Positions 1-6,966 of a stretch of DNA of 17,866 bases are shown in pieces. A model generated the notes under the pieces. It made no database searches and was not told the origin of the DNA. It worked only from the letters and a program-made list of their open reading frames with translations. Within the stretch, counting starts at the first letter, position 1, and every line of letters starts with the position of its first letter. Made by a program: the position numbers and the translations under genes. Source of the DNA: Oscillibacter sp. (lineage in GTDB: Bacteria; Bacillota; Clostridia; Oscillospirales; Oscillospiraceae); NCBI GenBank assembly GCA_009773995.1, contig VSMY01000051.1:1-17866 (forward strand), in the 5' to 3' direction.

Positions 1-72
1 ACACGGTAGTTAAGCTCGTTTCTGCCCACAATACTTGGCTGGCGACGGCCCGGGAAGATAGGTGGCGCCAAC
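1..72 (+). rRNA. rrf: 5S ribosomal RNA, 3' part
   Basis: The first 72 bases match the 3' two thirds of a bacterial 5S rRNA. They start inside the conserved ACACGGTAGTTAAGCTC segment (helix III region), continue through the ATACTTGGCTGGCGAC loop, and end with GGGAAGATAGGTGGCGCCA, the 3' strand that closes on the missing 5' end. A rho-independent terminator follows at once, so this is the end of an rRNA operon entering from the left. The exact 3' end, near 70-73, is estimated. The 5' part lies outside the window. Confidence 0.9.
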
Positions 73-110
73 ACAGGACAGGTTGTTTCGACAGCCTGTC
101 CTGTTTTTTT
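73..110 (+). terminator. rRNA operon terminator
   Basis: A perfect 10-bp stem (ACAGGACAGG at 73-82 with CCTGTCCTGT at 95-104) encloses a 12-nt loop and runs straight into seven T residues (104-110). It directly follows the 5S rRNA, as expected at the end of an rrn operon. Confidence 0.92.
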
Positions 111-128
111 GCTTCTGAAGCTGAAGCC

Positions 129-524
129 TTACCAGCGCAGCTCGCAGGTCCCTGTGGCGTGTTGGAAGTCCCAGCGCAGATAGTACCGGGCGGCCCCGTT
201 CAATTCGATTTCTCCCACAGAGTTCTCCCGGCTTAGGCGCAGCAGCTCCCGCTTATGGTCGTCCAACAGGGATACGGCTGCGCTTCCGCTTGACAATCGG
301 CAGTCAAGGCAGAACGCATATACGCCGCTTCGCCGGAAGCGGCCCGCATGCCGGACCCAGCCGGTACAGGAATTCAGGGAAGCGCTGTCGGCTTGCTTGC
401 CCGGGCGGAAGATAAACAGGACGGCGGCAATGCTCTTTGTTACTGCGAAGCCCTGACGGTACAGCAGATAGAACAAGGTGCCTGTGAGAGGCACCGATAG
501 AATCAGAATCAGATATATGGGCAT
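129..524 (-). CDS. Small membrane-anchored protein of unknown function
   Basis: This 131-residue protein is not recognised. Residues about 3-22 are a continuous hydrophobic stretch (IYLILILSVPLTGTLFYLL) without a lipobox, so it is probably an uncleaved N-terminal anchor, and a second shorter hydrophobic stretch follows at about 31-39. The remaining 90 residues alternate polar and hydrophobic positions and contain three cysteines (one CLDC pair), suggesting a small beta-rich domain. The start is supported by GGGGGA about 8 bases upstream and by a well-formed promoter at 558-586. The gene runs toward the rRNA terminator and is monocistronic. Function cannot be inferred from context. Confidence 0.7.
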   Translation of the reverse strand: MPIYLILILSVPLTGTLFYLLYRQGFAVTKSIAAVLFIFRPGKQADSASLNSCTGWVRHAGRFRRSGVYAFCLDCRLSSGSAAVSLLDDHKRELLRLSRENSVGEIELNGAARYYLRWDFQHATGTCELRW

Positions 525-557
525 TGAGTATTCCCCCAGTGCTAAGTGTTCGCCCCT

Positions 558-586
558 ATTGTACCATGGCTGGGGATGCCTGACAA
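558..586 (-). promoter_or_regulatory. Sigma-A promoter of the gene at 129-524
   Basis: On the minus strand, TTGTCA (586-581) and TACAAT (563-558) are separated by exactly 17 bases. A TGG in front of the -10 gives an extended -10 element. The start codon lies about 34 bases further on. Confidence 0.8.
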
Positions 587-601
587 TATGTTTCGAGACA
601 G

Positions 602-636
602 GAAAAGCGCGCCTTCGCTACCAGCGAAGGCGCGCT
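602..636 (-). terminator. Terminator of the DUF554 gene
   Basis: A perfect 14-bp inverted repeat (606-619 with 623-636) has a 3-base loop and, read on the minus strand, is followed by TTTTC. It lies 18 bases past the stop codon of the gene at 654-1346, which it should terminate. Confidence 0.88.
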
Positions 637-653
637 CTTTGACAGGCTTGCAA

Positions 654-1346
654 TCACATGAAATAACAGAGCAGGATAGGCAGGAAGATGGCCGGGACGT
701 AGTTCATAACTTTCAGTTTCGTAACGCCCAGCAGGTTTAGGCTAATGCCCACAATCAGGATGGAACCTACCACCGTCATCTCCGGGACTGTATTGGGGTT
801 CTGCTGGAGGATAGGGGCCACCAGGCTGGCCAGGCAGGCGATACCGCCCTCAATGGTAAGTATTGCCGCCGCCGAAAGCATCACGCCCAGGCCCAGGGAG
901 GAGGCGAAAATGATGGAGGACACAAAGTCCAGGGTGGCCTTGGTGAACAGCATTTCATGATTCCCGGTGAGGCCGTCGTTCAAGGCGCCTACAATGGTCA
1001 TGGCTCCCACGCAGAAGACCAGGGAGGCCGTCACGAAGCCCTCCGCCAGGGAGGGGCCTCCTTCCCGGCCCTTTTTGAAACGTTTCTCCAAGCCCTCCGC
1101 AAAGCGGTTCAAATGCCCGTCCAGGTCGCAGAGCTCACCGATGACGGCGCCTACGGCCACAGAGATAATGGCTATCAAAGCGTTGCTGCCTCCCAGCATT
1201 CCGTCAATGCCCACGAACAGGGTGCAGAGCCCCAGGCCCTTCATCACCGTGTCCCGCAGCCGCTCCGGCAGAATGTTGCCCAGCAGGAGGCCGATTAGGG
1301 CTCCGGCAATCACCGCGCCGGTGTTGACCAGCGTGCCAACCAGCAT
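654..1346 (-). CDS. DUF554 family integral membrane protein
   Basis: The 230-residue protein has the character of the DUF554 family (E. coli YqgA, B. subtilis YdfK), a set of small multi-spanning inner membrane proteins of uncertain function, possibly transport. Visible features are the N-terminal MLVGTLVNTGAVIAGALIG segment, the following Gly-rich LGLCTLFVGIDGMLGG, and several hydrophobic segments through to the C-terminal PAIFLPILLCYF. A charged cytosolic-type loop lies around residues 75-100. Its length is normal for the family. The ATG at 1346 is preceded by AAGGAAAT at suitable spacing. It sits between terminators at 602-636 and 1394-1419 and so is probably transcribed alone; no convincing -35/-10 pair was found in the short upstream gap. 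Confidence 0.88.
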   Translation of the reverse strand: MLVGTLVNTGAVIAGALIGLLLGNILPERLRDTVMKGLGLCTLFVGIDGMLGGSNALIAIISVAVGAVIGELCDLDGHLNRFAEGLEKRFKKGREGGPSLAEGFVTASLVFCVGAMTIVGALNDGLTGNHEMLFTKATLDFVSSIIFASSLGLGVMLSAAAILTIEGGIACLASLVAPILQQNPNTVPEMTVVGSILIVGISLNLLGVTKLKVMNYVPAIFLPILLCYFM

Positions 1347-1393
1347 GCAGATTTCCTTCTTTCTTCCTTTAAAGTTCGAATGTATATATCGGG

Positions 1394-1419
1394 AAAAGGG
1401 GCCGGCATCTGCCGGCCCC
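1394..1419 (-). terminator. Terminator of the prolyl isomerase gene
   Basis: GGGGCCGGCA (1398-1407) pairs with TGCCGGCCCC (1410-1419) and, on the minus strand, is followed by TTTTCCC. It sits 16 bases past the stop codon of the gene at 1436-3040. Confidence 0.88.
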
Positions 1420-1435
1420 TGGGCGTCGCGTGCTG

Positions 1436-3040
1436 TCAGCCGATGTGCTTCAAGCCGGATTCATTGCGCTGAACGGTAACGTCCTTGGTCAGGTCCGCCT
1501 CCCAGGCGGTATAAGCCTCGCTCCGCAGATTGGATGCTACCTGAGACTGCCAGCGGGCCATGTTCACGCCGGAGAAGTACATGACGTGGGAGCCATACTG
1601 GGTATCCACTACGCCGGTGTCGCCGCTCTGGCGGGCGGCGTCGAAGCACCAGTCGTTGAACTCCGTCACCATTTGGCCCTGATAGACCTCGGTGTACAAA
1701 CCGCCGTCGTATTTGGAGCCGTCGGCGGATTCCTTCAGCGCCAGGGCGGCGAAGGAGTCCTCGGTGGCTTCGCCGGACTGCCACTGAGCCAGCAGTTCCT
1801 CGGCTTTGGCGTGGGCGTCGGCCTTCAGCTGGGCCTGTTCATCCTCATAGCCCTCCTCGCCCTCGGCGATGGAGCCGGTTCCCAGGGAGACCAGGATGTG
1901 GCGAATGTCGATGGTGGGATTCTCATCCCGGAAGCGGTTGTGGAAGACCACGGCGTAAAGGGTGGTCCCTTCGGTGACCACGGCGGAATCGCCATCCTTG
2001 CGGCCGTCCTTGAAGACCCATTCGCTGAGGGCGGAGCCCGCGGAGTAGGTGCTGTCGTCAAAGTTGGTATAGGTCCCTTCGTGCTCGTCGGCCAGGTCCT
2101 CCAGCGTTTTCCCATCCTCCAGGCCGGAGATAACGGCGTTGGCCTTTTCAGAGGCGGCTTCCAGGGCGGCGGCGGCTTCCTCCTCCGTGGGCTCCACGGT
2201 GTTTCCTTCCTCGTCGGTGGTGCTCTCCGCCGCGCCGGAGAAGGAAACGACCTCGTAGGACGCGTGATCGTAGCGGTTCCGGTCCGCGTCATAGGCGGCT
2301 TCCAGATCGCTGTCGGAGTAGGACAGGCTGTTCTGATAGGCGTCGGCATAGGCGCCGTAACGGAGAACCCGCATCAGCTGCTCGCCGTAGACTTTTTCCG
2401 TGACGCCCGCGCCGAAGTTGCCCTTCAGGTACTGGCTGACGGAAACGCCGCTGGCCGCGGCCACGGATTTCAGGGCGTCCATATTGTCGTCATACTCGGC
2501 CTGGACCCCGGCGGGATACTGGAAGCCCTCGGCGTCGGCGGCCTTTAGAGAGGCCTGGATAACGCTCATGTTGTTCAGGGCCTGGTCCAGGAAGTAGTCG
2601 TGCCAGGTCATGCCGGCGGAAGCTTCCGCGCTTTCATCGCCGGAGCTTTCGGCGTCCGCGCCGGGCAGCTCGATACCCAGCATCTCGGCGGCGGCGGAGC
2701 TGATGGCCTGGCTCCGCAGGGTGGCGTTGGTGTTCAGTCCCAGATAGCTGGCGAAGTAGGAATACTGGTTCATGAAATTGCGATAGGCCGTCTGGTAGTA
2801 GTATTCCACCTCGGCGGCGGTGTACTTCTCCCCGTCGATGGTGGCGGCGGTGGTCGTCTTGGGGATGAAGTCGCTGCGCCAGACGAAGGAGACGACGACC
2901 GCGATCAAAACGGCGGTGGCGATGACGCCGTAAAGGAGGTTGGTCCGCTTTTCATCCTTGCGCTGCTGCGCCTCCCGGGCGGTCTTGGGGTCGGTCCGGC
3001 CGGCGGCCTGACGGTTTTGCTTTTCTCTCGATGCGCTCAT
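1436..3040 (-). CDS. Membrane-anchored parvulin-type peptidyl-prolyl isomerase (PrsA/SurA-like foldase)
   Basis: This 534-residue protein has a basic cytosolic N-terminus (1-33), one transmembrane segment (about 34-53) and a large extracytoplasmic part. A clear rotamase (PpiC) domain spans about 377-489, with IDIRHILV at the start, the alanine-rich helix and FAALALKESAD in the middle, GGLYTEVYQGQMVTEF, and GVVDTQYGSHVMYFSG at the end. Residues about 257-370 resemble a second, diverged parvulin fold (YEVVSFSG, KTLEDLADEHEG, GDSAVVTEGTTLYAVVFHNRF) broken by an acidic Glu-rich insertion near 275-295. The 60-240 region is SurA-N-like helical. There is no lipobox, unlike classical PrsA. Likely role: assisting folding of secreted or cell-wall proteins outside the membrane. 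The ATG at 3040 is supported by GAGAGGA upstream and by the promoter at 3118-3146. Confidence 0.88.
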   Translation of the reverse strand: MSASREKQNRQAAGRTDPKTAREAQQRKDEKRTNLLYGVIATAVLIAVVVSFVWRSDFIPKTTTAATIDGEKYTAAEVEYYYQTAYRNFMNQYSYFASYLGLNTNATLRSQAISSAAAEMLGIELPGADAESSGDESAEASAGMTWHDYFLDQALNNMSVIQASLKAADAEGFQYPAGVQAEYDDNMDALKSVAAASGVSVSQYLKGNFGAGVTEKVYGEQLMRVLRYGAYADAYQNSLSYSDSDLEAAYDADRNRYDHASYEVVSFSGAAESTTDEEGNTVEPTEEEAAAALEAASEKANAVISGLEDGKTLEDLADEHEGTYTNFDDSTYSAGSALSEWVFKDGRKDGDSAVVTEGTTLYAVVFHNRFRDENPTIDIRHILVSLGTGSIAEGEEGYEDEQAQLKADAHAKAEELLAQWQSGEATEDSFAALALKESADGSKYDGGLYTEVYQGQMVTEFNDWCFDAARQSGDTGVVDTQYGSHVMYFSGVNMARWQSQVASNLRSEAYTAWEADLTKDVTVQRNESGLKHIG

Positions 3041-3117
3041 TTGTGTTTCAGTCCTCTCAAGTTTTCAGTTGCAATTTTTGCGCCCACTTTTATGAGCTGG
3101 ATTTTACGCACTTGCCT

Positions 3118-3146
3118 ATTATAGCGGAATGCGGGCCAAAGTGCAA
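3118..3146 (-). promoter_or_regulatory. Sigma-A promoter of the prolyl isomerase gene
   Basis: Minus-strand TTGCAC (3146-3141) and a perfect TATAAT (3123-3118) are spaced by 17 bases. They give a leader of about 70 bases before the ATG at 3040. The segment 3147-3283 between this promoter and the terminator of the upstream RNA shows nothing recognisable. Confidence 0.85.
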
Positions 3147-3283
3147 GCCTAAAATCCCTTTTCGGGAAAGAAAACGCCAGAATTCACGGTTTTTTCATCA
3201 AATCCCTGGGCCAGTCCGCTAAAATAACACGCGAATGGTAACATAATCATAACATGCCCAGCTGAAAATTTCCTGAAAGCGGG

Positions 3284-3328
3284 AAAGAAAACGGCCCTCA
3301 GGGTATAATAGTACCCCGCGAGAGCCGT
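3284..3328 (-). terminator. Terminator of the 6S-like RNA
   Basis: On the minus strand, ACGGC/GCCGT and GGGT/ACCC form an imperfect hairpin (3328 to 3291) followed by TTTTCTTT. The left arm overlaps the 3' strand of the RNA's closing helix, so the two foldings exclude each other; see findings. Confidence 0.7.
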
Positions 3329-3508
3329 GTAGACCCCGTTATAACCTGCACCTTCAAGGACAGGTGGGTCGCCTCCAGCGCGCTTTACCGCTTCCAACTT
3401 CCAGCCGCGAACGGCAGCCGGGAGGCCTGCGAACCACGGGCTGATCCAGCGTCCCTTATAACGAAATGTGGGTTAAAAAAAGATCTATCACGCACCCCGC
3501 AGGGTACT
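3310..3508 (-). ncRNA. ssrS: Long rod-shaped RNA, probable 6S RNA
   Basis: This non-coding stretch folds on the minus strand into nested, co-linear helices. The ends pair over 11 bp with one wobble (3508-3498 with 3320-3310). Inside are 8 bp with one bulge (3492-3484 with 3333-3326), 8 bp of CGUUAUAA/UUAUAACG (3463-3456 with 3344-3337), then a large two-sided bubble of about 18 bases per strand, and a distal stem (3437-3421 with 3376-3364) capped by smaller hairpins, one with a UUCG loop (GCCG/CGGC). The 3' side of the bubble can form its own small hairpin (CACCU/AGGUG). Length near 200, paired ends and a central bubble are the hallmarks of 6S RNA, which binds sigma-A RNA polymerase as a promoter mimic. 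Identity is inferred from structure; no covariance search was possible. A terminator follows; no good promoter was found upstream. Confidence 0.66.
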
Positions 3509-3522
3509 TTCCGTATGTTGGG

Positions 3523-3804
3523 TTATTCCTCGCCGTCGAACAGGGACTCCATGAAGAGGTCGTACACCGCCTCCAGCTCCTCGTCGGAGTCCAGGGTGGA
3601 GAGGATGTCCTCGCCGTCCTCGTGGAGGACCTTCAAAATCACCAGCCCGGCGTCCGGATCCTCCTCCTCCCCCTCGGTCTCGGCGGGGAAGAAGGCTTGG
3701 TAGAGCTGTCCGTTGTACTCCAGGGCGTCCATGAACTCCAGGACCAGCTCCCGTCCCTCCTCGTCGGTGACGGTCAGGAAGGTGGGGCCGAAATCTTCAC
3801 TCAT
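3523..3804 (-). CDS. DUF1292 family protein (YrzB-like)
   Basis: This 93-residue, very acidic protein has the DUF1292 pattern: an N-terminal beta-strand block (TFLTVTDEEGRELVLEFMDALEY), then NGQLYQAFFPAE, a Glu/Asp-rich loop, LVILKVLHEDGEDILSTLDSDEELEAVYDLFME, and an acidic tail. Members are small cytosolic proteins of unknown function, widespread in Firmicutes and often encoded near ruvX and ireB homologues, which are not seen here. The ATG is preceded by a perfect AAGGAGG, and a promoter lies at 3834-3862. The stop codon is only about 15 bases before the inferred start of the 6S-like RNA, and no strong terminator separates them, so some read-through into the RNA is possible. Confidence 0.9.
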   Translation of the reverse strand: MSEDFGPTFLTVTDEEGRELVLEFMDALEYNGQLYQAFFPAETEGEEEDPDAGLVILKVLHEDGEDILSTLDSDEELEAVYDLFMESLFDGEE

Positions 3805-3833
3805 ACAGGGCCTCCTTTTCTGGGCTCAACTGT

Positions 3834-3862
3834 ATTTTACACGGAAACTCCGGCAATTGCAA
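3834..3862 (-). promoter_or_regulatory. Sigma-A promoter of the DUF1292 gene
   Basis: Minus-strand TTGCAA (3862-3857) and TAAAAT (3839-3834) have a 17-base spacer, about 30 bases before the ATG at 3804. Confidence 0.8.
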
Positions 3863-3972
3863 GAGAATAATTCGTGAAAAAGACGGAAAGTTGACAGCGC
3901 CGATGGGAGTTAGTCTGCCCAAAATCCATAAATCCATGCGGCGCGGCAACTTTTTTTCGGCGAAATCCGACA

Positions 3973-4001
3973 TTTTCAATATTGACAGGGGATGGTACAA
4001 T
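3973..4001 (+). promoter_or_regulatory. Extended -10 promoter of the penicillin-binding protein gene
   Basis: TGGTACAAT (3993-4001) is an extended -10 element, with a weak -35 (TTTTCA, 3973-3978) 17 bases upstream. It would give a leader of just over 100 bases that contains a 9-bp stem with one bulge (4011-4020 with 4027-4036). The remainder of the 312-base gap between 3804 and 4117 shows no gene. Confidence 0.6.
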
Positions 4002-4116
4002 AGAAAACAAGGGGCTCCAGCAGTTTCTGGAAGCCCTGGCAGGGACTGGCTTTGACGTCCTCCGCCCCGGAAGCGGGCGGCGGCGATGACCCCGGCTAAA
4101 GGAGGTATTCGTTACT

Positions 4117-6843
4117 TTGGAGCAGCACGGAAGAAGAGAACAGCCGCAGCAGCAGCCCCAGCGGCGCAGAAAGCGCAGGCGGCCCACCGCCCTGGGCGTC
4201 GTTCTGGGCGTCTTGAAGTGGACCTTTATCACGCTGTGGACGGTTTTGATCGTCGGCGTCTGCACGGCGCTGATCGGCCTGCATTTCTTTAAGGAGTATA
4301 TCGAGACCGTGGTGGTCCCCAACGTGGAGGTCCGGGCGGAGGACTACACCATGCAGCTCAGCTCCTTCATCTACTACCAGGACAAGGAGACGGGGGCCTG
4401 GAAGGAGCTCCAGAGCATCCACGGCCCGGAGAACCGCATCCTGGTGGACTTTGACCAGATGTCCCCCTATCTGTGGCAGGCCGCCGTGGCCATTGAGGAC
4501 CACCGGTTTTTCCAGCACGAGGGCGTGGACTGGCGGCGGACCCTAGGCGCCGTGAAAGAGCTGATTACCGGAGACGGCAGCTACGGCGGGTCCACCCTGA
4601 CCCAGCAGGTGCTGAAAAACATGACGGAGGACAACAAGCCCTATGTCAACCGGAAGGTCCGGGAGATTTTCCGGGCCCTGGAGTTTGAGAAGAATTATAC
4701 AAAGGAATTTATCCTGAACCAGTACTTGAACGACATCTACCTGGGCCAGGGCTGCTACGGCGTGCAGACGGCGGCCCAGTTCTACTTCGGCAAGGACGCC
4801 AAGGACCTGGACCTGGCGGAGAGCGCCTGTATCATCGCCATTACCAACAACCCCTCCATCTACGGACCCCTGTACGACATCACCTATACCCGGGAGGACG
4901 GGACCAAGGTCACCCCCCGGGAGAAAAACAAGGAGCGCCAGGAGGTCATCCTGGACCGGATGGCCTCGGAGGACGTGATCAACCCGGAGACAGGTTTGCC
5001 CTATATCACCAAGGCCCAGGCCGAGGCCGCCAAGGCGGAGGTCCTCCAGTTCGCCGACGGGTCCACCTCCGCCGACGAGATTGTGGAGAAGGCCACGGGA
5101 AAAATTGAAATCAACTCCTGGTTTGTGGACCAGGTGATCAACGATGTCTCGGCGGATCTGGCCGACTTTCATGGCATTGAGAAAAAGGAGGCCATGAAGC
5201 GCCTCTACAACAGCGGCTACCGGATTTACACCACCCTGGACCCGGACATCCAGGCCCTGGCGGAGAGCATCTATGAGGACCGGAGCAACCTGGATGTGAC
5301 CTCCCGGAACGGCCAGCAGCTCCAGTCGGCCATCACCATCCTGGACCCCTATACGGCAGATATCGTGGCCATGGTGGGCAAGGTGGGGGAGAAGCAGGAA
5401 AACCTGGGCTGGAACTGCGCCACCGCCAAGCGGCAGGTGGGCTCCTCCATGAAGCCCCTGACGGCCTATGCCCCGGCCCTGGACGCGGGGGTGATCACCC
5501 AGGGCTCCGTCTTTGACAACTACCCGGTTCAGGAGCTCAACGGGAATCCCTGGCCCAAGAACTCGGGCATCGGCTACACGGGCATGTGCACGGTCCGCTA
5601 TGGTATCCAGCGGTCCATCAACACCATCGCCGTCCAGGCCCTCCAGTCCGTGGGGGTGGAGGAGGCGTACCGCTTTGCCACGGAAAACCTGAACTTAGAG
5701 CTGGTGGTGGACGATATGGCCATCAGCCCCCTGGCCATGGGCGGCTTGTCCCACGGCCTGAACACCGTGGAAATGGCGGCGGCCTACGCCTGCTTTGTCA
5801 ACAACGGCGTGTACAACGAGCCCCGGACCTATGTCCGGGTCACCCGGGTGGACAAGACCACCGGCCAGGAGGTCACGGTGCTGGAAAACGAGAGCGAGAG
5901 CCATGTGGCCATGAAGGAGACCACGGCCTACCTCATGACGGATATGCTGAAAAACGCCGTGGCCGCCGGTACGGGCAGCTCGGCGAAATTCGGCGGCATG
6001 CACATCGCCGGAAAAACCGGAACCACCAACGACAACAAGGACCGCTACTTCGTGGGTTTCACCCCCTACTACGTGGCGGCGGTCTGGACGGGCTACGAGG
6101 ACCCGGAGCGCATCAGCTACAACGGGAACCCCGCCATCACCATGTGGAAAAAGGTCATGGAGCCCCTGCACATGGAGCTGCCGGACAAGGACTTTGAGAA
6201 CAAGCCCTCCACGGGGCTGACCAGCATCGAGGTCTGCCTGGACAGCGGCATGAAGCCCACGGATGCCTGCCGGGCGGACCCCCGGGGCGGCCGAATCGGC
6301 AAGTTTACGGCGGCGGCGGGCACCGGGCCCACGGAGGAGTGCACCATGCACAAGGTGGTCTCCTACTGCACCGAGGGCCACTGCCTGGCCACGGAGTCCT
6401 GCCCCCTGGAGGCGGTGGAGGAGCGGGCCTACCTGGACTACGTCCGGGAGGACTACGGCCCCAGCATCAAGGCGGAGGACGACGCCTATCTCATCAGCAG
6501 CCTGGAGAAGCTCACCGAGGTTTCGGAGACAAATCCCATCGGCGGCTGTCCCGCCCACAACGGCCTGCCCCCGGTGGACCCGCTGGACCCGCTGAATCCC
6601 GTGGACCCCAACAACCCCGGCGGCGGAACCACGACGGTGCCCAGCGAGCCCTATGTCCCCGGCCCCGGCGAGAGCCACGAGGGCTACGGCCCCTCGCCCA
6701 AGCCCACGACTCCCACGCCGGAGCCGGAGCCCACGCCGGAGCCGGATCCGCCCCCGACGGCGCCCAGCGAGCCTCAGGAGCCGGGAACCACGGAACCCGG
6801 CGGCGGGGGACTCTTCGACGACCTTTGGGGTCTTGCGGTCTGA
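4117..6843 (+). CDS. Class A penicillin-binding protein (bifunctional transglycosylase/transpeptidase, PBP1A type)
   Basis: The 908-residue enzyme polymerises lipid II into glycan strands and cross-links the peptides at the outer face of the membrane. After a short Gln/Arg-rich cytosolic tail comes one transmembrane segment (about 27-54). The GT51 domain (about 90-265) contains EDHRFFQHEG with the catalytic Glu127, then GGSTLTQQ, LEFEKNYTKEFILNQYLN and the GCYGVQTAAQFYFGK motif. The transpeptidase domain (about 375-690) has S443-x-x-K446, S500-I-N502 and K633-T-G-T636. Residues from about 800 are a low-complexity Pro/Glu/Thr tail ending in LFDDLWGLAV. The start is a TTG at 4117, chosen because AAAGGAGGT lies about 10 bases upstream and the basic N-terminus precedes the anchor. 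Several class A paralogues are usual in Firmicutes, so no symbol is assigned. It appears monocistronic. Confidence 0.95.
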   Translation: MEQHGRREQPQQQPQRRRKRRRPTALGVVLGVLKWTFITLWTVLIVGVCTALIGLHFFKEYIETVVVPNVEVRAEDYTMQLSSFIYYQDKETGAWKELQSIHGPENRILVDFDQMSPYLWQAAVAIEDHRFFQHEGVDWRRTLGAVKELITGDGSYGGSTLTQQVLKNMTEDNKPYVNRKVREIFRALEFEKNYTKEFILNQYLNDIYLGQGCYGVQTAAQFYFGKDAKDLDLAESACIIAITNNPSIYGPLYDITYTREDGTKVTPREKNKERQEVILDRMASEDVINPETGLPYITKAQAEAAKAEVLQFADGSTSADEIVEKATGKIEINSWFVDQVINDVSADLADFHGIEKKEAMKRLYNSGYRIYTTLDPDIQALAESIYEDRSNLDVTSRNGQQLQSAITILDPYTADIVAMVGKVGEKQENLGWNCATAKRQVGSSMKPLTAYAPALDAGVITQGSVFDNYPVQELNGNPWPKNSGIGYTGMCTVRYGIQRSINTIAVQALQSVGVEEAYRFATENLNLELVVDDMAISPLAMGGLSHGLNTVEMAAAYACFVNNGVYNEPRTYVRVTRVDKTTGQEVTVLENESESHVAMKETTAYLMTDMLKNAVAAGTGSSAKFGGMHIAGKTGTTNDNKDRYFVGFTPYYVAAVWTGYEDPERISYNGNPAITMWKKVMEPLHMELPDKDFENKPSTGLTSIEVCLDSGMKPTDACRADPRGGRIGKFTAAAGTGPTEECTMHKVVSYCTEGHCLATESCPLEAVEERAYLDYVREDYGPSIKAEDDAYLISSLEKLTEVSETNPIGGCPAHNGLPPVDPLDPLNPVDPNNPGGGTTTVPSEPYVPGPGESHEGYGPSPKPTTPTPEPEPTPEPDPPPTAPSEPQEPGTTEPGGGGLFDDLWGLAV

Positions 6844-6879
6844 GCGGCCGGAAGAGGCCCGCAGATCGGAACAGCAAAA

Positions 6880-6911
6880 CAGCCGCATGGCGCGTAAGCG
6901 TCATGCGGCTG
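6880..6911 (+). terminator. Probable bidirectional terminator after the penicillin-binding protein gene
   Basis: A hairpin of about 14 bp (CAGCCGCATG at 6880-6889 with CATGCGGCTG at 6902-6911, extended inward by CGC/GCG) is closed by a GTAA loop. The plus-strand T tract is poor (CTCGTTTGCC), but on the minus strand it is followed by TTTTG. It separates convergent genes. Confidence 0.6.
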
Positions 6912-6924
6912 CTCGTTTGCCTGT

Positions 6925-6960
6925 AAAAAAGCCGCCCCCGCGCAGCTCTGCGCGGGGGCG
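6925..6960 (-). terminator. Terminator of the sugar operon
   Basis: A 13-bp GC-rich inverted repeat (6933-6945 with 6948-6960) is followed on the minus strand by GC and TTTTTT. It lies only 6 bases past the stop codon of the binding-protein gene and ends the three-gene operon. Confidence 0.92.
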
Positions 6961-6966
6961 CTCCGG

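Noticed and set aside
1430..2548. Long antisense open frame across the prolyl isomerase gene, and similar ones across the penicillin-binding protein gene.
   Set aside because: Their Gly/Val/Leu-rich or Arg/Pro-rich content is the usual shadow of GC-rich codons on the other strand; no ribosome binding sites or family features.
3310..3508. T-box, SRP RNA or other riboswitch for the structured RNA.
   Set aside because: The T-box AGGGTGG core and the SRP GNRA/loop signature are absent, and the RNA is followed by a terminator and then a separate strong promoter for the next gene.
3982..4001. TTGACA followed by TACAAT, looking like a consensus promoter.
   Set aside because: The spacer is only 8 bases, so TTGACA cannot serve as the -35 of this -10; the extended -10 reading was kept instead.
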